From UBA2979 sp963694535 (GTDB lineage Bacteria > Chloroflexota > Dehalococcoidia > UBA2979): 6,401 nucleotides of DNA. The stretch covers positions 1 through 6,401 of the forward strand of contig CAVODE010000093.1 in the NCBI GenBank assembly GCA_963694535.1. Direction: 5' to 3'. Each line of letters opens with the position of its first letter. Positions within the stretch are counted from its first letter, which is position 1. The translations under genes were made by a program, and so were the position numbers. The notes beneath the pieces are model-generated. The model was not told the origin of the DNA and searched no databases. It saw nothing but the letters and a program-made list of their open reading frames with translations. Below, one piece after another: positions 1 to 6,256 of the stretch.

Positions 1-1205
1 TTATATCTGAAAAAGCAAAACTCGAATTGTTGAATCTCCAAAATATATATGACGGATTGAATAAGACAGGACACCCCTTAGTCCCATTGATTTGGGAGTT
101 AGACAGGATCTGTGGCGAAGAGGCAGGTGGATATATACACTGGGGCGCCACGACTCAAAACATCACACAAACAGGAAAGATACTGCTGGTTAAGCAATGC
201 CACGATAGTTTCTTAAAGGATCTAGGAGCTCTACTGCATGTGCTCGGGGAACTGGCGGAAAAGACTAAGGATTATGCCCTGCCCGGAAGAACTCATGGCC
301 AACATGCTGTCCCGGCAACTTTCGGCTATAAAGTGGCCGTATGGATTGACGAATTAATGCGGCATGTCGATCGCTTGCAAGGAAGCGAGGAACGGGTCTT
401 TGTGGCAATGCTTGGCGGTGGAGCTGGAACGATGGCCTCTGTCGGTCTTGATGGTCTCGAAACTCAAAGGCTAATTGGCGAAGATTTAGGATTAGGTTCA
501 ATGACTATGCCTTCCAGAGTGATAGGCGATCATCTGACGGAATACATCACTATTCTCGCCATGCTTGCAGCGACAGCTAGCAAGATGTCACGTGAAATTT
601 ATACCATGATGAAACAGGAATTCGGTGAAGTTGAAGAGCCCGTGCCTCTGGGTGCTGTCGGTTCATCAACTATGCCCCAGAAACGTAATCCTCGTTTATG
701 TCAGGATGTTGTCGCTTGGGCTGCAGAAATCCGGACATTTGTGCCGATGTCTCTAGAAGCAATGCAAACTGAGCATGAGGCTGATAAAACCACCAGCATG
801 ATGATTAATTCTGCCATTGACAGGACGTGCGTACTTATGGGACAAGTTACTACTGCGCTGATTGAGATATTTTCCGATCTAAAGGTTTTCCCTGACCGGA
901 TGAGGCAGAATCTTGAACTTAGCGGAGGACTGATACTTTCTGAGAGAATCATGCTGGAATTAGGTAAGGAAATGGGGCGACAAAAAGCTCACGATGTGGT
1001 TTATGACGCTGCACAAAGATCAGTTAATGAGGGAAGACCATTTACAGAGACACTACAAGAGGAGCCTGAGGTGACTAAGCGACTGTCTATAGCCGATATA
1101 TTGGATCTGCTCGATCCGGAGCAATATACCGGTTTATGTTCATATTTCGCACAGGAATTCTCAAGAAAGGCCCAGCAAAAGAGTCTGGAGTTGCTTGGCG
1201 ACTAA
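1..1205 (+). CDS. Class-II fumarase/adenylosuccinate lyase superfamily protein (carboxymuconate cycloisomerase-like), 5'-truncated by window edge
   Basis: This is a lyase of the fumarase/aspartase superfamily, whose members eliminate or cyclise across a C-C(carboxylate) bond as soluble homotetramers. The frame is open to the left edge: codons from base 3 read I-S-E-K-A-K-L-E before the TTG at 27, and this is family-like sequence, so 27 is not the true start. About 400 residues are visible; members usually have about 450, so roughly 50-60 N-terminal residues lie outside. Visible motifs are HWGATTQ (138-158), GRTHGQH (about 285-305) with the substrate-binding Thr-His, and the superfamily signature GSSTMPQKRNP (660-692), whose Ser lies on the catalytic loop. 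The last ~90 residues match the adenylosuccinate-lyase C-terminal domain (LSERIML...GR..AHDVVYDAA...LDPEQYTGL). It resembles 3-carboxy-cis,cis-muconate cycloisomerase or PurB-like lyases, but the substrate cannot be assigned. A HAD gene follows after 81 bases on the same strand. Confidence 0.9.
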   Translation, partial: ISEKAKLELLNLQNIYDGLNKTGHPLVPLIWELDRICGEEAGGYIHWGATTQNITQTGKILLVKQCHDSFLKDLGALLHVLGELAEKTKDYALPGRTHGQHAVPATFGYKVAVWIDELMRHVDRLQGSEERVFVAMLGGGAGTMASVGLDGLETQRLIGEDLGLGSMTMPSRVIGDHLTEYITILAMLAATASKMSREIYTMMKQEFGEVEEPVPLGAVGSSTMPQKRNPRLCQDVVAWAAEIRTFVPMSLEAMQTEHEADKTTSMMINSAIDRTCVLMGQVTTALIEIFSDLKVFPDRMRQNLELSGGLILSERIMLELGKEMGRQKAHDVVYDAAQRSVNEGRPFTETLQEEPEVTKRLSIADILDLLDPEQYTGLCSYFAQEFSRKAQQKSLELLGD

Positions 1206-1276
1206 TTAGCCGCCAGATCGAAAAAAGCCTAGAATCTATAAAAATAAATAAGGAATAATTAGAACTTACGGACATC

Positions 1277-1280
1277 GGAG
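1277..1280 (+). promoter_or_regulatory. Ribosome binding site of the HAD gene
   Basis: GGAG lies six bases before the ATG at 1287 and fixes that start. The 81-base gap before it is very A-rich (1221-1260) and contains TATAAA at 1237-1242, but no convincing -35 partner. Co-transcription with the lyase and an own promoter are both possible. Confidence 0.6.
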
Positions 1281-1286
1281 TAAATA

Positions 1287-2009
1287 ATGACTAAAAGCCC
1301 TATAGAAAGTGTCACAACTTTAACCTTTGATATTTTTGGAACTGTACTCGACCTTGCCGGTAGCCTTGTACCCCCCTTAGATGACCTATTGAAAGAATGT
1401 GGTAACACAGAAAACTTAAAGGGTGCTGACGTTTGGGCTCAATGGAGATTAAGACAACGTATTGAGCAATACCAAGATAATTTATATATGTTGGGTCACA
1501 GTGGTTATTTAGCCGTAAAAAGACGAGCCTTAATATATAGTCTAAAAAACTTAAAGGTTGAATTTACTTATAAACAAATAGATGACTTCATGGAAGCTTA
1601 TCAATATTTATCTCCATTCCCCGATGCAATAGAAGGATTGAACAGACTGAGCGAAAAATATGACCTTGTAATGCTTTCAAATGGGGAACAGAGTTACTTA
1701 GAACATTTAGCTAAGAATCGAATTAAGCGTGACTTCCACGCTATTTTATCTGCAGAAACAGTTGGACAATTTAAACCTCACCCTGCGGTATATCGTTTTG
1801 CTGCTAAAGAATTAAACCTTGAACCCGGACAGATAATGATGGTCGCCGCACATTCTTTTGACACTTTAGGAGCAAGAATCAGTGGCTATCGAGGTGCTTA
1901 TGTTAATAGATATGATTTACCATACGATGAATCAGAATTTTACAAATTATACATGCCTGACTACACGACCAAAAACTTTCCTGAATTATGTGATTTACTA
2001 GGTGTCTAA
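1287..2009 (+). CDS. Type II haloacid dehalogenase-like HAD hydrolase
   Basis: This is a 240-residue cytosolic HAD-superfamily hydrolase of the L-2-haloacid dehalogenase type, which displaces halide from C2 through an Asp-ester intermediate. HAD motif I is FDIFGTVLD (residues 14-22) with nucleophile Asp15 and Thr19. WRLRQ (53-57) places Arg54 opposite the substrate Arg41 of L-DEX. Motif II is LSNG with Ser131-Asn132. Motif III is Lys163 (FKPHPAVY) with Tyr169, and motif IV is VAAHSFDTLGAR with Asp192. Length is normal for the family. Against L-DEX YL, as I recall that sequence, Ser175 and Asn177 are replaced by Ala187 and His189; AAHxxD variants are common among proteins annotated as type II dehalogenases, but dehalogenation is not assured. 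The ATG has a good Shine-Dalgarno. Base use is noticeably AT-rich: 19/60 and 16/60 G+C at 1501-1560 and 1561-1620. It follows the lyase gene and ends at a terminator. Confidence 0.85.
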   Translation: MTKSPIESVTTLTFDIFGTVLDLAGSLVPPLDDLLKECGNTENLKGADVWAQWRLRQRIEQYQDNLYMLGHSGYLAVKRRALIYSLKNLKVEFTYKQIDDFMEAYQYLSPFPDAIEGLNRLSEKYDLVMLSNGEQSYLEHLAKNRIKRDFHAILSAETVGQFKPHPAVYRFAAKELNLEPGQIMMVAAHSFDTLGARISGYRGAYVNRYDLPYDESEFYKLYMPDYTTKNFPELCDLLGV

Positions 2010-2034
2010 AAAAACTATCCGATAGGATGTTTTT
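2010..2034 (+). terminator. Intrinsic terminator after the HAD gene, possibly bidirectional
   Basis: Directly after the TAA stop, AAAAAC (2010-2015) and ATCC (2017-2020) pair with GGAT (2025-2028) and GTTTTT (2029-2034) around a GATA loop, with T2016 as the only bulge. This makes a ten-pair stem whose 3' arm is a T tract. The A tract gives a T run on the other strand, so it could also stop transcripts coming from the minus-strand SDR gene 170 bases away. The GC core is only three pairs, so strength is uncertain. Confidence 0.55.
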
Positions 2035-2107
2035 AGGTCTGTCTTCCAACACATGTAGTTTAAATCTTAACCCCGTACCGCTAGTAATTAGGTACATAAA
2101 TAGGAAA

Positions 2108-2127
2108 TTGGCGGAGATTTGGCGGAG
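2108..2127. repeat. Direct repeat of TTGGCGGAG, period 11
   Basis: Two perfect copies of TTGGCGGAG (2108-2116 and 2119-2127) are separated by AT, a spacing of about one helical turn. GCCAA at 2142-2146 is the inverse of the TTGGC core. The repeat lies in the 193-base gap between the converging ends of the HAD and SDR genes. A nearby GTACC/GGTAC inverted repeat (2075-2079, 2091-2095) is the only other structure I see there. No function can be assigned. Confidence 0.5.
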
Positions 2128-2202
2128 TTACAGCCTGTTTAGCCAACGTTCCAATCACTAATCCCTTGCTACATAAGGACTTTAAGGGAATGAGTAGGCC
2201 TT

Positions 2203-2976
2203 CTAAACTTTATAGCCCCCATCAACGCTTATAACCTGACCGGTGATTCCTGCTGACTCAGGAGCGGCGAGCAACGCTGCCATGGGACCAAGTTCCTCCG
2301 GTTCCAAGACTCTGTTTTGAAGATTTTCTGCGGATCTCCATGCATGAGCTTCAGTTGCATCTGTGCCACGAGCTCGTCCCATGGCCTCCCAATCAACGAG
2401 TGCAGTATTGGTCCAACCTGGACAGAGGCAATTAACAGTTATTCCGTCAGCAGCCACCTGTCCAGCTAAAGCCTTGGTGAATCCGATAAGACCATGTTTT
2501 GCGGTCGTGTATGCGAGCGCCCCCCCACTTCGTTTTGCGTAGCCCGATCCAATGGTGAGGATTCGACCAAAATTATTTTCTTTCATATGTGGAAGAGCTT
2601 CACGAGTTGTCCAGTATGCTGACGTGAGATTCAGGGCTAAGTTGGCTTCAAAAGTGTCATCATCATGTGTGTATGGATTTTGGTCACCTGGCACCCCTCC
2701 ACCCACATTGTTGACGAGGATGTCTATCTGACCAAAATGACTTACAGCCTCGATGACAGGTTTTTTTGATTCAAGTCTGTTGAGGGCGTCTGCCTCGACG
2801 GCCAGTCCGACACTGCCGATTTCTTTAATTTCTTCGACTACGCTGTCAAGTTGCGATCGTGTACGAGCGGAAACCACTACTTTGGCGCCTTCACGAGCAA
2901 GCTCAAGGGCGATTGCTCTTCCGATTCCTCTCCCACCACCTGTTACCACGGCCACGCGATTTTCTAATCGTCCCAT
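2203..2976 (-). CDS. SDR family oxidoreductase (classical short-chain dehydrogenase, FabG-like)
   Basis: This is a 257-residue NAD(P)-dependent dehydrogenase/reductase of the classical SDR family, interconverting an alcohol and a ketone in the cytosol, typically as a tetramer. The Rossmann motif TGGGRGIG spans residues 12-19, and Ser36-Ala37-Arg38 after strand two suggests NADP preference. Asp63 fits the adenine-binding position, and NNVGG spans 89-93. The catalytic tetrad is complete: Asn116, Ser144, Tyr156 and Lys160 (YTTAK). CPGW (185-188) and the C-terminal GQVISVDGGY (246-255) are typical. Substrate specificity cannot be read; 3-oxoacyl or other hydroxy-acid chemistry is possible. The ATG at 2974-2976 is preceded on its strand by AAAGGAG seven bases away (bases 2984-2990), so the start is well supported. 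It is divergent from the radical SAM gene and shares 62 bases of upstream DNA with it. Confidence 0.92.
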   Translation of the reverse strand: MGRLENRVAVVTGGGRGIGRAIALELAREGAKVVVSARTRSQLDSVVEEIKEIGSVGLAVEADALNRLESKKPVIEAVSHFGQIDILVNNVGGGVPGDQNPYTHDDDTFEANLALNLTSAYWTTREALPHMKENNFGRILTIGSGYAKRSGGALAYTTAKHGLIGFTKALAGQVAADGITVNCLCPGWTNTALVDWEAMGRARGTDATEAHAWRSAENLQNRVLEPEELGPMAALLAAPESAGITGQVISVDGGYKV

Positions 2977-3026
2977 ATTTAGACTCCTTTAAGCTTTATG
3001 ATTAAGACCGTCAGGATAGTTCTTAA

Positions 3027-3032
3027 TATACT
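3027..3032 (+). promoter_or_regulatory. Candidate -10 box of the radical SAM gene, possibly leaderless
   Basis: TATACT ends six bases before the proposed GTG start at 3039, so transcription would begin at or next to the start codon. No Shine-Dalgarno lies at the usual distance before 3039, which fits a leaderless mRNA. The -35 region is weak; TTAAGA at 3002-3007 has a long 19-base spacer. This is inference from sequence only. Confidence 0.35.
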
Positions 3033-3038
3033 GATGGT

Positions 3039-4493
3039 GTGCTTTTGGAGCCCGAGATTACAAATAAATCTTCACAAAAATTTAAAGTGTTAATAGTCTC
3101 TGCATATGAATTAGGTCGCCAGCCGATTCCAGTCGCTACTGCAGCCTCTATTTTCGGCCGCGCGAACTGTGACGTGAGTGTTCTAGATCTGGCAACATCT
3201 CCCAATGACTTTGATCTACGGAGTGTGGATGTTCTTGTGATTTCGTGTTCTATGCATACTGCATCCAGATTGGGTTTGGAGTTCGCAAGAGGAGCCAAGC
3301 TGCTTAATCCTGAAATGCGTGTTGTCGGATTCGGTTTGTATGCGTCGTTACTTGCGCAGGACGAATACAGTAATAATGAGATTGATTATTGGATTGGGGG
3401 CGAGTTTGAGACTGGGCTATCAGAATTTGCTGATTCGTTAGTTGAAACCCCACTACTTTCCGAATTATCAGATGAAGATATTACTGGACTTGGACAATAT
3501 CCTAACTTCAAGCGGGACGTGCATATACTGCCTGATCGCGGAGGCTTGCGATCACTGAAACATTACGGGCATGTGGAACGAACAGATGGCAGTCATTTTG
3601 CTGGTGCAGTCGAAGCTACACGAGGGTGTGCACATATGTGTACTCACTGTCCAATTCCATCGGTTTATGGCGGAAAACTACGACTAGTTGACCGCGATTT
3701 AGTACTTAAGGATATCGATGCTCAAATTGAGCTGGGGGCACAACACATCACGTTCACCGATCCGGACTTCTTCAATGCAGTGCCGCATTCGATATCAATT
3801 ATTCGTGAAATGCGAAAGAGATATTCGGGAGTTACATTCGACGCCACTATTAAAGTTGAGCACTTGATCGAGTATAAGGAGAGTATTTCTGAGCTCAGTG
3901 AATTGGGTTGCTTATTTATTACTTCGGCATTCGAATCACTAAACGACTCTATCTTGAATAAGTTACAAAAAGGTCATACTTCAGAAGATTTGCATACGGC
4001 ACTGGATTTAGTGAGGGCGTCCGACTTATTTATTAATCCAACATGGCTACCCTTTACTCCATGGACTCAAATACAGGACATTAAAGACATACTTATATTT
4101 TCTGCTGAGCAGGGCTTGGTGAGTAGGGTCCCTGCGATTCAATATGGTCTTCGCTTGCTGGTGCCTCCTCGATCATTGTTGATTAAGGAACTTGAGACTG
4201 AAGGTTTACTTGGAAATTTCAATAATAAAAAATTGACGTACGAGTGGAGTAACGAAAAGACCGATGCACTACAAAGACAGATCAGTGAACTGGTTGAAGC
4301 CGGCCAAAGAGAGCAACATGATTTCGGAGATATTTTTTCTGATGTGTGGGCTCTGGTGTTTGGACTTGAAACACCTATACCATCCGTAAAGGTTGATGTT
4401 CCAGATTTCATCCCAGGGCTTACTGAAGGATGGTTTTGCTGAGCGGAACCAACTTCTGAGCAGTTTGCTCAACTGACGACTATGACAAGTTAG
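3039..4493 (+). CDS. CUAEP-tail radical SAM selenoprotein with N-terminal B12-binding-like domain (Sec at TGA 4440-4442)
   Basis: The product has 484 residues if the in-frame TGA is read as selenocysteine, 467 if it stops there. Residues ~16-130 form a Rossmann-like, cobalamin-binding-type domain (KVLIVSAYELG at 16-26; a VDVLVISCSM strand near 63-72). The radical SAM core follows: Cys197, Cys201 and Cys204 (CxxxCxxC) bind the [4Fe-4S] cluster that cleaves S-adenosylmethionine. ITFTDPDFF (237-245), an ExxN stretch after LGCLFITSAF (289-298) and LQKGHT (309-314) match B12-type radical SAM enzymes. The end reads Cys467, TGA, Ala-Glu-Pro, then TSEQFAQLTTMTS and TAG (4491-4493), giving a Cys-Sec-Ala-Glu-Pro tail beside a SECIS-like hairpin. 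I recall a named CUAEP/CCAEP-tail radical SAM family, but know no substrate. The adjacent Cys-Sec pair suggests a redox role. The start is GTG 3039; TTG 3045 is an alternative, and a stop at 3024 limits extension. Confidence 0.88.
4440..4442 (+). other. Selenocysteine codon (recoded TGA)
   Basis: The TGA is preceded by TGC (Cys) and followed in frame by GCG GAA CCA, giving C-U-A-E-P. Reading continues for 16 sense codons to TAG at 4491-4493. The match to the CUAEP tail known to me from radical SAM selenoproteins, the Cys next to it and the downstream hairpin together make recoding far more likely than termination. An ordinary annotation would end the protein here at 467 residues. Confidence 0.87.
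4443..4475 (+). promoter_or_regulatory. Bacterial SECIS element downstream of the Sec TGA
   Basis: TGAGCA (4457-4462) and TGCTCA (4466-4471) form a perfect six-pair stem closed by a GTT loop (4463-4465). The apical loop begins 20 bases after the TGA. Bacterial SECIS elements are SelB-binding hairpins within the coding sequence just after the UGA, usually with a short stem, a G among the first two loop bases and a loop roughly 16-37 bases from the UGA; all these hold here. An overlapping weaker pairing, CAGTT (4461-4465) with AACTG (4471-4475), is possible. Function needs SelB, which is not in the window. Confidence 0.75.
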
Positions 4494-4533
4494 TTCATAA
4501 CTAAAAGAATTTTAATGGACTAAGATTAGGCTA

Positions 4534-4550
4534 TTCTCTTGTCGAGAGAA
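4534..4550 (+). promoter_or_regulatory. Dyad just upstream of the LLM gene ribosome binding site
   Basis: TTCTCT (4534-4539) and AGAGAA (4545-4550) are perfect inverted arms around TGTCG. The dyad lies five bases before the Shine-Dalgarno AGGAGG (4556-4561), with no following T tract, so it is not a terminator. It could be an operator or a 5'-leader hairpin; nothing in the sequence decides. The 73-base gap it sits in shows no clear promoter pair. Confidence 0.35.
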
Positions 4551-4566
4551 CACCGAGGAGGGTGAC

Positions 4567-5403
4567 ATGAAATTTGGCGTAAGTATGTTTATGACTGACT
4601 ATGCTTTGTATCCGGATGTTTTAGCGAAGGAAGTTGAAGCTAGAGGATTTGAATCGATCTGGTTCCCTGAGCACACTCATATCCCAGCTAGCAGGAAATC
4701 TGCATATCCAGGCGGTGGAGATCTGCCCCAGCAGTATTATCATTCACTCGATCCTTTTGTAGCCCTGACAGCTGCCGCGACTGTAACTGAAAAAATAAAA
4801 TTAGGTACCGGAATTGCGCTCGTAATTGAACGTGATCCGATTACCTTAGCCAAGGAAGTTGCGAGTATTGACTACGTGTCTAATGGCAGATTCTTGTTTG
4901 GAATTGGTGGTGGCTGGAACAGGGAAGAAATGGAAAATCACGGAACTGATCCGAGTAGGCGTTGGAAGCTACTTCGTGAACGAATCGAAGCCATGGTAGA
5001 AATTTGGACAAAGGATGAGGCCGAATATCATGGTGAATTCGTTGATTTCGATCCGATATGGTCCTGGCCTAAACCGGTGCAAAAACCGTACCCACCAATT
5101 ATGCTTGGGAACGCCGGGCCAGGTGCAATTTCACGGGCTGTGAAATTTGCTGATGAATGGATGCCTATAGGTGCTCGATTAGATCTCGCGGAGAGAATCA
5201 GTGAATTAAATGAAAAGGCAGAAGAAGCCGGTCGTGGCCCCATTCCAGTCACGAACTGGGGCACGGCCCCAAATCGTGAAGCGATAGATGAGCTCGCTGA
5301 TATTGGTGTGGGGCGAGCAATTTTTGGTCTGCCGTCAGCTAAGGAAGACGAAGTAATCCCATTGCTTGATAGATATGCCGAGGTAATCGCGCCCTTAATT
5401 TAA
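4567..5403 (+). CDS. LLM-class F420-dependent oxidoreductase (luciferase-like, Rv2161c-type)
   Basis: This is a 278-residue luciferase-like TIM-barrel enzyme using F420 or FMN, cytosolic, of the subgroup usually called 'probable F420-dependent oxidoreductase, Rv2161c family'. Evidence: the N-terminal strand MKFGVSMF; GFESIWFPEHTHIP (27-40) with the His-containing active-site loop; LDPFVALTAAA (61-71); and the block KLGTGI (78-83) to GRFLFGIGGGWNREE (107-121), where GxGGGWxxxE is the cofactor-phosphate-binding signature. PPIMLGNAG (176-184) is the typical later strand. Length is normal. The ATG follows a near-perfect AGGAGG with a five-base spacer. The gene begins 73 bases after the true TAG stop of the radical SAM selenoprotein and may be read with it. 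The substrate is unknown; F420 versus FMN use cannot be settled from sequence. It converges on the crotonase gene with only 24 bases between stops and no evident terminator there. Confidence 0.9.
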   Translation: MKFGVSMFMTDYALYPDVLAKEVEARGFESIWFPEHTHIPASRKSAYPGGGDLPQQYYHSLDPFVALTAAATVTEKIKLGTGIALVIERDPITLAKEVASIDYVSNGRFLFGIGGGWNREEMENHGTDPSRRWKLLRERIEAMVEIWTKDEAEYHGEFVDFDPIWSWPKPVQKPYPPIMLGNAGPGAISRAVKFADEWMPIGARLDLAERISELNEKAEEAGRGPIPVTNWGTAPNREAIDELADIGVGRAIFGLPSAKEDEVIPLLDRYAEVIAPLI

Positions 5404-5427
5404 ATATAATTTGGTGATCAGAGGTGA

Positions 5428-6195
5428 CTATTTCATTTTCCAGACCGGAGGTCGTTTTTCGGCAAAGGCTTTAGCACCTTCGACTGAATCCTCAGATGTC
5501 CAGACCGATTCGACCAGCTGAGCGCTCATTTTCCGAGCATAGTCAGATGGAAGTTCCAAGCCAAATTTAGCAAGCTTGCGCGTGGCGTTTATTGCGAGGG
5601 GGGCATTGCCTGCAATTGTTTCAGCCATTTTAGTCGCCGTATCCATGAGATCTGCTTGGGGCACAACCTTTGTCACAAGACCCATACGAAGTGCTTCTTC
5701 TGCATCAACAGGCTCACCGCTTAGTAGTAACCACATTGAATTTGATAGACCGATAAGCCTTGGTAGGTCAAACACACCTCCCGGAGGGCAGAGCCCGACC
5801 TTGACCTCTGCAAGTGCGAGACGCGCGTTGTCTGAGCAAATGCGAATGTCGCAAGTAAGTGCCTTTTCAAGTCCACCTCCATATGCGGCGCCATTAATGG
5901 CTGCTATTGTAGGCTTTCCAAGATCGATTGGTGCTCGACCAAAGTCACGTTTCGGCGTCGGTTCGCTTTCAGTGGCTTCGGTTTCAGCCACTTCTTTAAG
6001 GTCTCGACCTGCGCAGAATGCCCTGTCTCCAGCTCCGGTGTATATACCGACCCAGGCGTCATCATCCGCGGCAAATTGCGCTTCTGCTTGCCTTAGTTCG
6101 GCTCCGAGTTGCTTGCCTAAGGCATTCATTCGATCAGGTCTATTCAGCGTAATGTATCCAATGTGATTTTTTGTTTCATAAATTACGTATTCCAC
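5428..6195 (-). CDS. Enoyl-CoA hydratase/isomerase family protein (crotonase fold)
   Basis: This 255-residue protein is a crotonase-superfamily enzyme acting on acyl-CoA thioesters, most often adding water to trans-2-enoyl-CoA in beta-oxidation-like routes. The domain spans the protein: ITLNRPDRMNAL (15-26), the oxyanion-hole segment FCAGRDLKE (60-68), KPTIAAINGAAYGGGLE (94-110), and the CDIRICSDNARLALAEVKVGLCPPGG block (115-140). Glu110 and Glu130 are spaced exactly like the catalytic Glu144 and Glu164 of rat mitochondrial hydratase, so a true hydratase is plausible. Residues 71-85 (TEATESEPTPKRD) are an acidic, low-complexity insert. The C-terminal helix ends EKRPPVWK, as in many members. 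The start codon is GTG (6193-6195), supported by AAGGAG five bases upstream. The exact acyl-CoA substrate cannot be assigned. Confidence 0.92.
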   Translation of the reverse strand: MEYVIYETKNHIGYITLNRPDRMNALGKQLGAELRQAEAQFAADDDAWVGIYTGAGDRAFCAGRDLKEVAETEATESEPTPKRDFGRAPIDLGKPTIAAINGAAYGGGLEKALTCDIRICSDNARLALAEVKVGLCPPGGVFDLPRLIGLSNSMWLLLSGEPVDAEEALRMGLVTKVVPQADLMDTATKMAETIAGNAPLAINATRKLAKFGLELPSDYARKMSAQLVESVWTSEDSVEGAKAFAEKRPPVWKMK

Positions 6196-6200
6196 AATTT

Positions 6201-6206
6201 CTCCTT
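6201..6206 (-). promoter_or_regulatory. Ribosome binding site fixing the GTG start of the crotonase
   Basis: On the minus strand this reads AAGGAG, five bases before GTG. No ATG lies nearby in frame, and the first product residues (EYVIYET) match the usual crotonase N terminus, so the GTG is taken as the start. Confidence 0.7.
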
Positions 6207-6215
6207 GCTAGTGTG

Positions 6216-6256
6216 CCGATATCGAAAGGGTATCGGGGTGTCATTGAGTGACGTCA
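6216..6256. promoter_or_regulatory. Cluster of dyads upstream of the crotonase gene
   Basis: CCGATA (6216-6221) and TATCGG (6231-6236) are perfect arms nine bases apart. GTCA (6240-6243) and TGAC (6249-6252) follow, overlapping the palindrome TGACGTCA (6249-6256). They lie 20-60 bases before the GTG start on its strand, where operators or leader hairpins are common. I cannot name a regulator. Confidence 0.35.

Noticed and set aside
27..29. TTG as the start codon of the lyase gene
   Set aside because: The frame is open to base 3 with family-like residues, and the domain lacks its N-terminal 50-60 residues; the gene simply continues out of the window.
2162..2189. TCCCTT/AAGGGA inverted repeat as terminator of the SDR gene
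   Set aside because: The loop is 16 bases and no T run follows on the minus strand.
4440..4442. TGA as the ordinary end of the radical SAM protein
   Set aside because: The CUAEP tail, the following in-frame sense codons and the SECIS-like hairpin all favour selenocysteine.
5576..6166. Long plus-strand open frame opposite the crotonase
   Set aside because: It is antisense to a clear enoyl-CoA hydratase gene and shows no domain of its own.
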